DNA of 56,889 nt from Megamonas sp. UBA1799 (GTDB lineage: Bacteria > Bacillota > Negativicutes > Selenomonadales > Selenomonadaceae), in the NCBI GenBank assembly GCA_002319815.1, contig DCFR01000066.1, positions 2,239 through 59,127 of the forward strand, given 5' to 3'. The translations under genes and the position numbers were made by a program. Shown one piece after another: positions 41,803 through 51,326 of the stretch. Under the pieces are notes generated by a model that saw nothing but the letters and a program-made list of their open reading frames with translations, had not been told where the DNA came from and ran no database searches. Each line of letters begins with the position of its first letter. Position 1 is the stretch's first letter.

Positions 41803-42975
41803 GTGTATAAGATTATGTTTTCAGCCGGAGAGGTTTCCGGCGATTTGCATGGCGCTCGCCTGGCTGAGGCTATCCAAAAAAAACAGCCGGACGCGGTGCT
41901 ATTCGGTTTTGGCGGAGCGCAGATGGCAGCCGCCGGGGTTCGGTTGGCAGCGAATATGTCGGATTACAGTGTTATGGGCTTTTGGGAAGCTTTTAAAAAC
42001 TTACGACGTCTTTTTTGTCTGCGGGACGCATTGACCGCTGTCATGGCAGCGGAAAAGCCGGATTTGCTGGTCTTGATTGACTATCCGGATTTTAATTGGC
42101 GGCTGGCAAAGCAGGCAAAAAAACTTGGCATACCGGTCTTGTCTTATATTCCCCCGTCTGCCTGGGCTTGGCGGCAGGGACGGGCCAAAGACTGCGCACG
42201 GTTGGCGGATGAGTTTCTGGCTATTTTTCCGTTTGAAACCAAGGTTTACGAAGCGGCCGGCGCGAATATATCGTTTATCGGCAATCCGCTGGTTGATACC
42301 GTTCGCCCTTCGCTGTCGAGAGACGAGGCCAAACGTTATTTTGATATTGCGGCCGATCAATGCCCGATTTTGCTGTTGCCGGGCAGCCGGCGGCAGGAAA
42401 TTAGTTTATTGCTGCCGGTTATGCTGGCGGTAGCCGCGAAAATTCAGGCCGAATATCCTTCAACTGTATTCTTTTTGCCGGTTGCCCAGGGACTGGACCG
42501 GCAGCCTATGGAAGCGATGGCCAGACAAGCCGGGGTTTCCATACATTTTACAACGGATTATACGTATGATTTAATGGGGTGCTGCCAATTGGCCATTGCT
42601 ACTTCCGGCACGGTGGTTCTGGAAGCGGCTCTGATGGGATTACCTTCTATTGTGTTGTACCGCCTATCACCGATTTCTTATTGGATTGGTCGACTGTTGG
42701 TGCATGTAAAATACTTTAGCCTGCCAAATATTTTAGCGGGCAAGGAGATTCAGCCGGAATTGCTGCAGTCCGAAGTGAATCCCAAACGTATTCTGGCAGA
42801 GACCCGACGTTTCTTGTCGGATACCGCTTATGCGTCAGTCGTGCGGAATCAATTGAAACAAGCCTGCAGACTGCTTGGAGAACCGGATGCCGCCGGCCGG
42901 GCTGCGGAACATATTCTGACGGCGGCAGCGCGAAGCGGTCAGAAAAAAGGAAGATTATCGGGGGAAAACTTATGA
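41803..42975 (+). CDS. lpxB: Lipid-A-disaccharide synthase (LpxB)
   Basis: A 390-residue GT-B glycosyltransferase joining lipid X to UDP-diacylglucosamine. It has the N-terminal SAGEVSGDLHGARL motif, IDYPDFNWRLAK, and the C-terminal nucleotide site LLPGSRRQEI and ATSGTVVLEAALM. GTG 41803 is preferred because AAAGGAG lies 8 nt upstream and the protein then starts like its homologues; the frame begins 30 codons earlier, but that part runs through the hairpin. It overlaps msbA by 4 nt. Confidence 0.95.
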   Translation: MYKIMFSAGEVSGDLHGARLAEAIQKKQPDAVLFGFGGAQMAAAGVRLAANMSDYSVMGFWEAFKNLRRLFCLRDALTAVMAAEKPDLLVLIDYPDFNWRLAKQAKKLGIPVLSYIPPSAWAWRQGRAKDCARLADEFLAIFPFETKVYEAAGANISFIGNPLVDTVRPSLSRDEAKRYFDIAADQCPILLLPGSRRQEISLLLPVMLAVAAKIQAEYPSTVFFLPVAQGLDRQPMEAMARQAGVSIHFTTDYTYDLMGCCQLAIATSGTVVLEAALMGLPSIVLYRLSPISYWIGRLLVHVKYFSLPNILAGKEIQPELLQSEVNPKRILAETRRFLSDTAYASVVRNQLKQACRLLGEPDAAGRAAEHILTAAARSGQKKGRLSGENL

Positions 42976-44702
42976 AAAACTATTTGCGGTTGCTTCAATA
43001 TATTAAGCCATATATGCGACGGTTGGGAGTTGCTGTTGTATGTATTATTCTGGCGGCGGCAGCCAATCTCTATGTGCCCTGGATCATTAAGGATATGATT
43101 GATGAAGTACTGGCCCAGCGCGATATGGCTATGTTGAATGTCATCTCAATAGGCATTCTCGTGGTGTTCTTTTTTCGGGGGATTTTTTATTATGGACAAA
43201 GTTATCTCGTGTCTTTTGTCGGGCAACGTGTTATTATAGACGTCAGAGATGTTTTGTTCCGTAAGTTTCAGCGAATGTCGTTGTCATATTATGACCAGCG
43301 CCAGACCGGTCAGATCATGAGCTATATAACAAATGATGTTGGGGCATTGCAAAGCGCGCTGGTTGATAATCTGATTGAGCTGGTTACGGAAAGTTCTATT
43401 TTAATTGGTTCTTTGACCATGATGGTATATCTTGACTGGAAACTCAGTATTTTGACTTTGGTGACGATACCGATGGTCGGGCAAGCTATGAAAATTTTTG
43501 GCCGCAAGCTGAAATCGTCAGGCACCTTGATTCAAGAGCGCCTATCTGATATTACCTCCCTCTTACAGGAGAGTATTTCTGCTGTGCGTGTGGTGAAGTC
43601 ATTTGTACGGGAAATTTATGAATCGCAACGATTCCATGATCAAAATGAGTTGAATTTCCAGGCGGCTATGAAAAATGTTCAGCTGATGAGCCTGCTGACA
43701 CCAACAGTGGAGTTTCTGGCGGCGATGGCGGTAACGGTGATTGTCTGGTTTGGCGGTTATGAAGTTGTCAATGGTGAAATTACCGCTGGCGCATTGGTGG
43801 CTTTTCTTACTTATTCGGTGAATCTGGCGAATCCGGTCAAACGCATCAGCCGGGTTTATGGGAATATCCAAAAGGCCATGGCGGCTGCCGATCGTGTTTT
43901 TGGGGTAATGGATTTGGATGAAGTCATTAAGGATGCGCCTGGTGCAATTTCTTTGCCACTTACAAATGGCCATGTGACTTTTGATCAGGTGAGCTTTGAG
44001 TATAAGAAAGGAATTCCGGCGTTGTCGCAGGTGACGCTGGAAGCTAAATCCGGGCAAATGATTGCCTTTGTCGGGCCGAGCGGCGCCGGCAAATCGACGA
44101 TTGCCAATCTGATTCCGCGTTTTTATGATGTGACGGAAGGTGCCATTCGGATTGATGGGAAGGATATCCGGGAAGTGACGGTGAATTCACTGCGGGAGCA
44201 GATTGGCATTGTGCCGCAGGAAACGATGCTGTTCAGCACGACCGTGCGGGAAAACATCCGTTATGGGCGGCTCGATGCCACGGATGAGGAAATTACCGCA
44301 GCGGCTAAAGACGCCAACGCGCATGAGTTTATTATGACTTTGCCGCAAGGCTATGATACGAAAATCGGTGAGCGCGGCATGAATCTTTCCGGTGGCCAGC
44401 GGCAGCGCATTGCGATTGCTCGCGCGATTTTGAAAGATCCGCGTATTTTGATTCTGGATGAAGCGACTTCGGCGCTGGATACCGAGAGTGAGAAAATTGT
44501 GCAGGCGGCGTTGGACCGCCTGATGGTTGGAAGGACTTCGTTTGTCATTGCCCATCGCTTGTCGACAATTTTTGATGCCGATCAGATTTTCGTCATTGAA
44601 AGCGGTCAGATTTGTGAGCATGGAACGCATGAGGAGCTTTTGGCTCAGGGTGGTCTTTACAGCAATCTTTATCATATCCAATTCAGTAAGACATCAATCT
44701 GA
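42972..44702 (+). CDS. msbA: MsbA-like lipid A flippase (ABC exporter)
   Basis: A 576-residue half-exporter with six helices (about 1-310), then an ATPase domain with Walker A GPSGAGKST, signature NLSGGQRQRIAIARA, Walker B ILILDEATSALD and H-loop AHRLST. It flips core-lipid A across the inner membrane. It is translationally coupled to lpxB (ATGA overlap) and followed after 17 nt by the Kdo-transferase fusion, so position supports the LPS assignment over a generic multidrug exporter. Confidence 0.9.
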   Translation: MKNYLRLLQYIKPYMRRLGVAVVCIILAAAANLYVPWIIKDMIDEVLAQRDMAMLNVISIGILVVFFFRGIFYYGQSYLVSFVGQRVIIDVRDVLFRKFQRMSLSYYDQRQTGQIMSYITNDVGALQSALVDNLIELVTESSILIGSLTMMVYLDWKLSILTLVTIPMVGQAMKIFGRKLKSSGTLIQERLSDITSLLQESISAVRVVKSFVREIYESQRFHDQNELNFQAAMKNVQLMSLLTPTVEFLAAMAVTVIVWFGGYEVVNGEITAGALVAFLTYSVNLANPVKRISRVYGNIQKAMAAADRVFGVMDLDEVIKDAPGAISLPLTNGHVTFDQVSFEYKKGIPALSQVTLEAKSGQMIAFVGPSGAGKSTIANLIPRFYDVTEGAIRIDGKDIREVTVNSLREQIGIVPQETMLFSTTVRENIRYGRLDATDEEITAAAKDANAHEFIMTLPQGYDTKIGERGMNLSGGQRQRIAIARAILKDPRILILDEATSALDTESEKIVQAALDRLMVGRTSFVIAHRLSTIFDADQIFVIESGQICEHGTHEELLAQGGLYSNLYHIQFSKTSI

Positions 44703-44719
44703 AGAAACGGAGAGACGGT

Positions 44720-47233
44720 ATGCAGCTACTTTATAATATAGCGGCCATTTTCATTGTGGTTTTGATCATTCCGATGTTCATGGTCCGTTCTGTGCGGGAG
44801 CGGGGTTTTGTAGAACGTATTCGCCAAAGCCTGTTCGGGTTTTTTCCGCCGCATGCACTGGACAAGGTCGCGAAGAAAAATTGTATCTGGGTACATGCAG
44901 CTTCAGTTGGTGAAGTGGTGGCCGCAAGCCCCCTGATTAAAGAATTTCGCCGCGAGTTTCCCAAGAGTCCGATCCTGGTTTCCGTGGTTACTAACAGCGG
45001 CTACGAGATGGCAAACCGTATCATTAAAGATGCGGACAGCATTATTTACTATCCGCTGGATCTTCCCTGGCTGGCGGCGCATGTGCTGCGCCGGGTCAGC
45101 CCGCAGGTCTTTTTACCGGTGGAGACAGAGCTGTGGCCGAATTTCCTCAGGGCGGCGCGGGAAATGCGTATTCCGGTCATGATGGTGAATGGGCGTATCA
45201 GTGACAAAAGCGTTTCCCGCTATCATCATTTGCACAGCCTGCTCGATGATATGATTGGCACGGTGACAAAATTTGCCATGCAGTCTTCCATTGATGCGGA
45301 GTATATTGTTCGGCTTGGCGCCGATCCTAAGCTGGTTATTGTGACCGGTAATACGAAATTCGATCAGACTTATACGGATGTAAGCCAGGAAGAAAAGCAG
45401 CGGCTGCTGCATGAAATGGGCTTGGAAGATAATGAGGGTATTTTTCTGGCGGGCAGTACCCATAAAGGCGAGGATGAGATGGTACTGCAGGCGTTTGCCG
45501 CACTGCGGCAAAAATTTCCTCGGGCGAAACTGGTCATCGCGCCGCGGGATCTTTTGCGGACGGGAGAAATTGCTTCCCTCTGCCGACGGGAGAACCTGCA
45601 TGTTGCTCGGCGCACGGAGCTTCTGAAAGCACCGGCGGCCGGTCATGATGTGGTCTTGCTGGATACCATTGGCGAGCTGGGCAAAGTCTATAGTGTCGGC
45701 GATGTCATTTATGTCGGCGGCAGTTTAATTCCGCATGGCGGGCATAATATTCTCGAGCCGGCGGCGCATGGCAAGGCGATTATTGTCGGCTATAATATGT
45801 TTAATTTTAAGGATACGCATGTGCTTTTTACGAAGCGCAATGCCTGTGTGACGGTAGATAGCAGTGATGAACTGACGCAGGAAGTACTGCGGCTGTTTGC
45901 CAACAGTGACGAACGGCACCGCATGGAACGCGAAACGCTGGCTATTGTGAGCGAGAACAAAGGGGCGGCCAGAAAGTCGGCGGTTTTGTTACATGAAATG
46001 TTGGATGACTGTGAAGAAAAACGTCTGGCCAGCGGCATGATCCGGGCGACCGAAAAAGTAGAAAATTTCCAGACGTATTTTTTCCAGTTAGTCCATGGAC
46101 AACATACGCATGGGGTGTTTCTTTCGATTATTATTGCCTTGCTGTATCTATTTTCTTTTATTTATGCCTGGCTGGTGAATGTGAAGCTGGCCGGTTATAA
46201 AGTGGGTATTTTCAAGCGCAAGCGTTTGGGTTGCTATGTCATCAGCCTAGGTAATATTACTGTGGGCGGCACCGGTAAAACTCCGACGGCGCAGCGGTTG
46301 GCACGGGAAATCCGGGATATGGGCTACCGCGTGGTTATTCTCAACCGCGGCTATCGGGCGAAATGGCGCGGTGAAGTCGGGATTGTTTCCGACGGACAGA
46401 CCTTATATATGACGGCGGCTGAGGCCGGGGATGAGGCTTTCATGCTGGCCAAACATCTGCCGCAGGTGCCGGTCTTGATCGGCGCAGAACGAGCGATGAC
46501 GGGACAATATGCCATCGAGCATTTTGGCGCGGAAGTAGCGATTTTGGACGATGGCTATCAGCATTGGCAATTGGAACGTGATATGGATATTCTGCTGGTG
46601 GATGCCGTCAATGTGTTCGGCAACGGCTACATGCTGCCGCGCGGTACTTTGCGCGAGCCGGTGTCGCATTTGGATCGGGCGGACGTCTGTTTGCTGACGA
46701 AAGTGGATCAGGCGCCGGAAGAGTCGCGCCAGTATATCCGGCGGACGATTCAGGCGGAAAATGATCATGCCCTGATTGTGGAGAGTATTCATCAGCCGCG
46801 CTGCTTTATTGAGCTCTCCAATTGGTATGAAAATATCACGGGGACCGGGATTGATGTTTCGCAGATGAAAGGCAAACGGGTGATGGCTGTGTCGGCTATC
46901 GGTAATCCGGCTTCTTTTGAACAAACGTTAAGCAATATTGGCGCTGTGATTATTGAGAGCCTTCGTTTTCCCGATCATCATGACTACACCGTTGAGGAAA
47001 TGATGGATGTGGTCGATCAGGCCAACCGACAGGGCGCGGAAGCCATTGTCATTACAGAAAAAGACGCGGTTAAGGTCCCGGTCATGCTGAAGAATGTCGT
47101 GCAGGAAACTTCGCCGATTCCAATTTATGTAGTGAGCGTCGAGGTTACGTTTCAAGATGGAAACGAGGCGTTTCAGACGCTGCTTAAACAGCGCCTAGCT
47201 GAAAAAATCAGAAGGGACGAAGTACTGTCATGA
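44720..47233 (+). CDS. Fused Kdo transferase (WaaA) and tetraacyldisaccharide 4'-kinase (LpxK)
   Basis: An 837-residue bifunctional protein. Residues 1-425 are a Kdo transferase: membrane anchor, HAASVGEVV, PVETELWPNF, GSTHKGEDE and the C-terminal HGGHNILEPAAHG. After a linker (about 425-460) and a hydrophobic helix (about 465-485), residues about 490-837 are LpxK, with Walker A GGTGKTP near 515-522, DDGYQHWQLERD and a late EKDAVK. The two activities are consecutive in Kdo2-lipid A synthesis, 4'-phosphorylation then Kdo addition. No stop or frameshift separates them. The fusion end overlaps kdsB by 4 nt. Confidence 0.93.
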   Translation: MQLLYNIAAIFIVVLIIPMFMVRSVRERGFVERIRQSLFGFFPPHALDKVAKKNCIWVHAASVGEVVAASPLIKEFRREFPKSPILVSVVTNSGYEMANRIIKDADSIIYYPLDLPWLAAHVLRRVSPQVFLPVETELWPNFLRAAREMRIPVMMVNGRISDKSVSRYHHLHSLLDDMIGTVTKFAMQSSIDAEYIVRLGADPKLVIVTGNTKFDQTYTDVSQEEKQRLLHEMGLEDNEGIFLAGSTHKGEDEMVLQAFAALRQKFPRAKLVIAPRDLLRTGEIASLCRRENLHVARRTELLKAPAAGHDVVLLDTIGELGKVYSVGDVIYVGGSLIPHGGHNILEPAAHGKAIIVGYNMFNFKDTHVLFTKRNACVTVDSSDELTQEVLRLFANSDERHRMERETLAIVSENKGAARKSAVLLHEMLDDCEEKRLASGMIRATEKVENFQTYFFQLVHGQHTHGVFLSIIIALLYLFSFIYAWLVNVKLAGYKVGIFKRKRLGCYVISLGNITVGGTGKTPTAQRLAREIRDMGYRVVILNRGYRAKWRGEVGIVSDGQTLYMTAAEAGDEAFMLAKHLPQVPVLIGAERAMTGQYAIEHFGAEVAILDDGYQHWQLERDMDILLVDAVNVFGNGYMLPRGTLREPVSHLDRADVCLLTKVDQAPEESRQYIRRTIQAENDHALIVESIHQPRCFIELSNWYENITGTGIDVSQMKGKRVMAVSAIGNPASFEQTLSNIGAVIIESLRFPDHHDYTVEEMMDVVDQANRQGAEAIVITEKDAVKVPVMLKNVVQETSPIPIYVVSVEVTFQDGNEAFQTLLKQRLAEKIRRDEVLS

Positions 47234-47967
47234 ACATATTATGTGTAATACCGGCGCGCTATGCATCGACGCGTCTTCCGGGCAAGCCGCTGGCAGATAT
47301 CGCTGGCAAGCCGATGATTTGCCGGGTATATGACCGGGCTGTGCAGGCCGCCTGTGTATCGGAAGTCGTGGTGGCTACCGATGACAGCCGGGTAAAGCAG
47401 GCTGTGGAAGCACATGGCGGCAGGGCTATGATGACGGCCAAAGATCATCCGACCGGGACGGATCGTCTGGCTGAAGTCGCAGCGGCGTATCCGGCGGTGG
47501 ATTTGATCATCAATGTGCAGGGCGATGAACCTTTGCTGGAACCGGCGGTTATTGATCAGTTGGCGGCAGCGTTTGATGGGGATGAGGAACTCAGCATGGC
47601 GACGGTTATGACAGAAATGACCGATGTGCAGGAACAAGCTAACCCGAATAACGTCAAAGTAGTTACCGATAAGCAGGGCTATGCGCTTTACTTTTCCCGA
47701 TCCTTGCTGCCATATCCGCGGTATCAAAAAGGCGTCCCGGTCTATAAGCACATTGGTATCTATGCTTATCGGCGGAACTTTTTACTGAAGTACGCCGCTA
47801 TGCCGCCGACGCCCTTGGAAGAGACGGAGGCGCTGGAGCAGCTGCGGGCCTTGGAAAATGGTTATCGCATCAAGGTGATTAAGACCGAGCATCGTTTTGT
47901 CGGTGTCGATACGGCGGAGGATCTGGCGCTGGTAAATAAAATTTATCAGCAGGGAGATTTTAAGTAA
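47230..47967 (+). CDS. kdsB: CMP-Kdo synthetase (KdsB)
   Basis: A 245-residue cytidylyltransferase that activates Kdo with CTP for WaaA. Seen are IPARYASTRLPGKPL at the N-terminus, NVQGDEPLLEP near residue 97 and the KHIGIYAYRR segment. The start overlaps the stop of the preceding fusion gene (ATGA). Length matches the family. It is followed by 66 nt containing a TATAAT at 47986-47991 without a clear -35, a possible weak promoter for kdsA. Confidence 0.95.
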   Translation: MNILCVIPARYASTRLPGKPLADIAGKPMICRVYDRAVQAACVSEVVVATDDSRVKQAVEAHGGRAMMTAKDHPTGTDRLAEVAAAYPAVDLIINVQGDEPLLEPAVIDQLAAAFDGDEELSMATVMTEMTDVQEQANPNNVKVVTDKQGYALYFSRSLLPYPRYQKGVPVYKHIGIYAYRRNFLLKYAAMPPTPLEETEALEQLRALENGYRIKVIKTEHRFVGVDTAEDLALVNKIYQQGDFK

Positions 47968-48033
47968 TTTTACAGAAAAATAGTTTATAATAGAAAGATA
48001 TATAGTATGGTGAGGAAAGGTGGCAGAAATAGT

Positions 48034-48861
48034 ATGAATAAGGTAAAAGTAGCTGATTTTGAGATCGGCGGCGGCAATCCGTTGACGCTGCTGGCCGGAC
48101 CTTGTGTGCTGGAAGATATGGACCGGTGCCTTTACATAGGACGGACCATTCGTGATATTACCCGGCGGCTGGGCATCCCCTATATTTTTAAAGCATCGTT
48201 TGATAAGGCGAACCGGTCATCTTTTAATGGCTTTCGGGGCCCGGGGATGGAAAAAGGTTTGAAAATGCTGCAAAGAATCAAGGACGAGCTGCAGGTGCCG
48301 ATTGTGACTGATATTCATACGGAAGCGCAGGCGGAACCGGTGGCTGAAGTCGCCGATGTACTGCAGATTCCGGCTTTTCTTTGCCGGCAGACTGATCTTG
48401 TCTATAAGGCGGCAAAAACCGGCCGGGTTATTAATGTAAAAAAGGGACAGTTTCTGGCGCCGAAGGATATGCAAAATGTTGTCGATAAGATTCATGAGGG
48501 CGGCAATTCCAATATTCTGCTGACGGAGCGCGGCGCTTCCTTTGGTTATAACAATCTGGTGGTCGATATGCGCAGTTTTCCTATTATGCGTTCGTTTGGC
48601 TATCCGGTCGTGTTTGATGCAACGCATAGTGTCCAGCTTCCCGGCGGCGCGGGAACTTCATCAGCCGGCAACCGCGAGTATGTGGAATATCTTACCCGGG
48701 CCGCAGTTGGAGCTGGTGTCGACGCTTTGTTCATGGAAGTCCATGACAATCCGGAAGAGGCCCTTTGCGATGGGCCGAATATGCTTTACCTGGATAAGCT
48801 GGAGGATCTGCTGAAGGATTCGCTGGCAATTTATGAAGTCGTACGGAAAAAGCTGGGCTGA
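48034..48861 (+). CDS. kdsA: Kdo-8-phosphate synthase (KdsA)
   Basis: A 275-residue DAHP/Kdo8P-type aldolase condensing PEP with arabinose-5-phosphate. Motifs are AGPCVLEDMDRCL, FKASFDKANRSS, VTDIHTEAQ and FDATHSVQLPGG. ATG 48034 is chosen, with GAGGAAAGGTGG ending about 10 nt upstream; ATG 48007 lacks a site. An Asn or Cys at the metal position would distinguish metal-free from metal-dependent forms, which I could not settle confidently by eye. Confidence 0.95.
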   Translation: MNKVKVADFEIGGGNPLTLLAGPCVLEDMDRCLYIGRTIRDITRRLGIPYIFKASFDKANRSSFNGFRGPGMEKGLKMLQRIKDELQVPIVTDIHTEAQAEPVAEVADVLQIPAFLCRQTDLVYKAAKTGRVINVKKGQFLAPKDMQNVVDKIHEGGNSNILLTERGASFGYNNLVVDMRSFPIMRSFGYPVVFDATHSVQLPGGAGTSSAGNREYVEYLTRAAVGAGVDALFMEVHDNPEEALCDGPNMLYLDKLEDLLKDSLAIYEVVRKKLG

Positions 48862-48880
48862 GGTCATGGAGGGAAGCGGC

Positions 48881-49849
48881 GTGATTAAGGAAAAAGCAAT
48901 TGAGACGCTGCGCATCGAAGCGGATGCGGTAGCAAAACTGATTGATCGGGTGGATGATGAGTTTGAAGCGGCGGTCAAGGCCATTTTAGCTTGCCCCGCC
49001 CGGGTGATCGTCACCGGTATGGGGAAATCCGGTCATGTGGGACGAAAAATTGCCGCTAGTCTTGCCAGTACGGGGACGCCTTCTTTTTTCATGCATCCGG
49101 CGGAAGCCTTTCATGGCGATTTGGGAATGGTGACCGAGCATGATATTGTGCTGGCTATTTCCAACAGCGGCGAAACCAATGAAGTCGTTAATATTCTGCC
49201 GGTGATCCGGCGTATCGGAGCCCGGCTGATTGCTTTGTGCGGACGGCGGGATTCGACGCTCGGACGTCATGCGGATTATTTTATTGACGCCGGGGTGGAA
49301 CGGGAAGCTTGTCCTTTGGGGCTGGCGCCTACGGCCAGCACAACGGCGGCTCTGGCCATGGGAGATGCAATGATGATCGCCCTGCTTTCAGCCCGGAATT
49401 TTACAGCGCAGGATTTTGCCGTATTTCACCCGGGAGGGGCGCTGGGCCGCCGATTGCTGCTTACCGTGAGCGATGTCATGCATAGCGGTGAGGATAATCC
49501 GGTTATTTCTTACCGGAAGACAGCCAAGGAAGCGCTTTTTATGATGACAGCCAAAGGCATGGGGGCAACTTCTGTTATTGATGATCATGGTAAATTCATT
49601 GGGTTGGTGACGGACGGCGATATTCGCCGCAGCCTGGCTAAGAGCAGTTCTTTTTTGGATGAACCGGTTGAGACGCTGATGACGCGCACGCCGCAGACGA
49701 TTACGGCGGATAAGCTGGCGGCAGCGGCGCTGAGCCAGATGGAAAAACACAAGCCGCGTCCGATTACGGTGCTGCCGGTCATTGATGCAGAAAAGACGCC
49801 GGTTGGTATCCTTCATTTGACGGATCTTTTACGCCAGGGGGTTGTTTGA
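48881..49849 (+). CDS. kdsD: Arabinose-5-phosphate isomerase (KdsD/KpsF)
   Basis: A 322-residue protein. An SIS sugar-isomerase domain (about 20-180: GMGKSGHVGRKIAASLASTGTPSFF, ISNSGET) is followed by two CBS domains (about 200-320). It converts ribulose-5-phosphate to arabinose-5-phosphate, the KdsA substrate. GTG 48881 is chosen because GGAGGGAA lies 6 nt upstream and no overlap with kdsA is then needed; upstream in-frame ATGs (48833, 48866) are possible. Confidence 0.93.
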   Translation: MIKEKAIETLRIEADAVAKLIDRVDDEFEAAVKAILACPARVIVTGMGKSGHVGRKIAASLASTGTPSFFMHPAEAFHGDLGMVTEHDIVLAISNSGETNEVVNILPVIRRIGARLIALCGRRDSTLGRHADYFIDAGVEREACPLGLAPTASTTAALAMGDAMMIALLSARNFTAQDFAVFHPGGALGRRLLLTVSDVMHSGEDNPVISYRKTAKEALFMMTAKGMGATSVIDDHGKFIGLVTDGDIRRSLAKSSSFLDEPVETLMTRTPQTITADKLAAAALSQMEKHKPRPITVLPVIDAEKTPVGILHLTDLLRQGVV

Positions 49850-49850
49850 A

Positions 49851-50375
49851 ATGACGGAAGCAGAAGAGCGGGCGCAAAAGATTCGTATGATTATTTTTGA
49901 TGTCGATGGCGTGCTTACCGACGGCGGCATTTATGTCGGCAATAGCGGCGAACTTTTTAAACCGTTTAATTGCCGGGATGGATTGGGCATTACCCTTTGG
50001 CAGCGTGCCGGTTTTAAGACTGCTGTTATTACCGGACGCCATTCGGCGATGGTCGCCAGCCGGGTGGCCGAACTTCATATGACCGCTCTCTGGCAAAACT
50101 GTCCCGACAAGCGCGACGCGTATGCAGAACTAAAAACGCGTTATGGGCTGGCCGATGAGGAAATCGCTTATGTTGGTGATGATTTGATTGATCTGCCGGT
50201 GCTCATCCAGGTCGGTTTTGCTGCTGCTGTGGGAGATGCCGTGGCCGAGGTTCGGGCGCAGGCGCATTTTACGACGCAGCATACGGGTGGCCATGGCGCG
50301 GCGCGTGAAGTCATCGAGTTTATTTTGAAGGCGCAGGGCCGCTGGGATGCGATTGTGGCCGGATTTTTACAATAA
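49851..50375 (+). CDS. kdsC: Kdo-8-phosphate phosphatase (KdsC)
   Basis: A 174-residue HAD phosphatase, cap-less type, with motif I FDVDGVLTDGG (nucleophile Asp), motif II TGRHSAMV and motif IV VGDDLIDLPVL. It releases Kdo from Kdo-8-phosphate for KdsB. ATG 49851 follows the kdsD stop by one base; AGGGGG lies about 9 nt upstream. Together with kdsA, kdsB and kdsD, all four Kdo-making enzymes are adjacent. Confidence 0.95.
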   Translation: MTEAEERAQKIRMIIFDVDGVLTDGGIYVGNSGELFKPFNCRDGLGITLWQRAGFKTAVITGRHSAMVASRVAELHMTALWQNCPDKRDAYAELKTRYGLADEEIAYVGDDLIDLPVLIQVGFAAAVGDAVAEVRAQAHFTTQHTGGHGAAREVIEFILKAQGRWDAIVAGFLQ

Positions 50376-50411
50376 ATATACCTTCGCAATATGTTTTTTG
50401 GGGGAACTTCC

Positions 50412-51326
50412 ATGCGTTATCATTTTTTAATGGCATTAAGCCGTATGATCTGTTGCTTGCCGCATTCCTGGCTGCTGGCTTTTGGCCGGCTGCTGGGCAA
50501 TCTGTATTATGATCTTGTACGTAAACAGCGGAACAGGGCAATTGAACAGATGCAGGCGTCGCTGCAGATTTCTGAAGCGGAGGTCCGGCGTACAGTACGG
50601 GCGTCTTTTATCAATATGGCGCAGAATGTCCTGGAGATTCTTTACATGCCGCACCTGAATCAGGACAATTTTACCGACTATATTGAAATTGAACATTTGG
50701 ATCGGATGAAGGCGGCGCTGGCAGAGAAGCATGGCGTCGTCGTGCTGACAGGGCATGTGGGTACATGGGAATGGCTTTCCGCCGCTTTTACGCTTTCCGG
50801 TTTGCCGGTTACGGCCATTGCCAAACCGCAGCCAAATGAACAATATACGCAGGTTTTGAATGACTTGCGGGCAACCATCGGGGTAGAGATTTTTTCCCGG
50901 GGAACGAGCGAATTGCTGGCGGCGGCGCGGGCGCTTAAAAAAGGAAAAATTTTGGGCTTTCTGGCCGATCAGGATGCCGGACCGGGCGGCGCTTTTATCG
51001 AATTCCTGGGACGGACGGCGTCAACGCCTATGGGGCCGGCGGTGTTCGCTCATAAATTCAATGCGCCGGTTCTGCCGGCCTTTATCCTGCGCCAGCCGGA
51101 TGGTCGTCATAAAGTAGTGATCGGCGAAATCCTGCGCTATGAGGATCACGGCGACACGGATCAGGATCTGTTGGATCTTACCGTGCGCATGACCAGAATT
51201 TTGGACCAGACGATCCGGGACAACCCCACGCAGTGGCTGTGGTTCCAGAAACGCTGGAATACTCCGCCGGATGAGCGTCATGTGAAGCATCATACGGTGA
51301 AATCAGAGGAGGAAAAAGATGAGTAA
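50412..51326 (+). CDS. LpxL/LpxM-family lipid A acyltransferase (second of two)
   Basis: A 304-residue homologue of the protein at 37533-38432: catalytic HX4E in TGHVGTWEWL, LADQDAGPGG, and the closing PTQWLWFQKRW. It would add a secondary acyl chain to Kdo2-lipid A. ATG 50412 has GGGGGAA about 6 nt upstream. Its 3' end overlaps lptC by 8 nt, linking late lipid A acylation to the export machinery. Confidence 0.9.
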   Translation: MRYHFLMALSRMICCLPHSWLLAFGRLLGNLYYDLVRKQRNRAIEQMQASLQISEAEVRRTVRASFINMAQNVLEILYMPHLNQDNFTDYIEIEHLDRMKAALAEKHGVVVLTGHVGTWEWLSAAFTLSGLPVTAIAKPQPNEQYTQVLNDLRATIGVEIFSRGTSELLAAARALKKGKILGFLADQDAGPGGAFIEFLGRTASTPMGPAVFAHKFNAPVLPAFILRQPDGRHKVVIGEILRYEDHGDTDQDLLDLTVRMTRILDQTIRDNPTQWLWFQKRWNTPPDERHVKHHTVKSEEEKDE

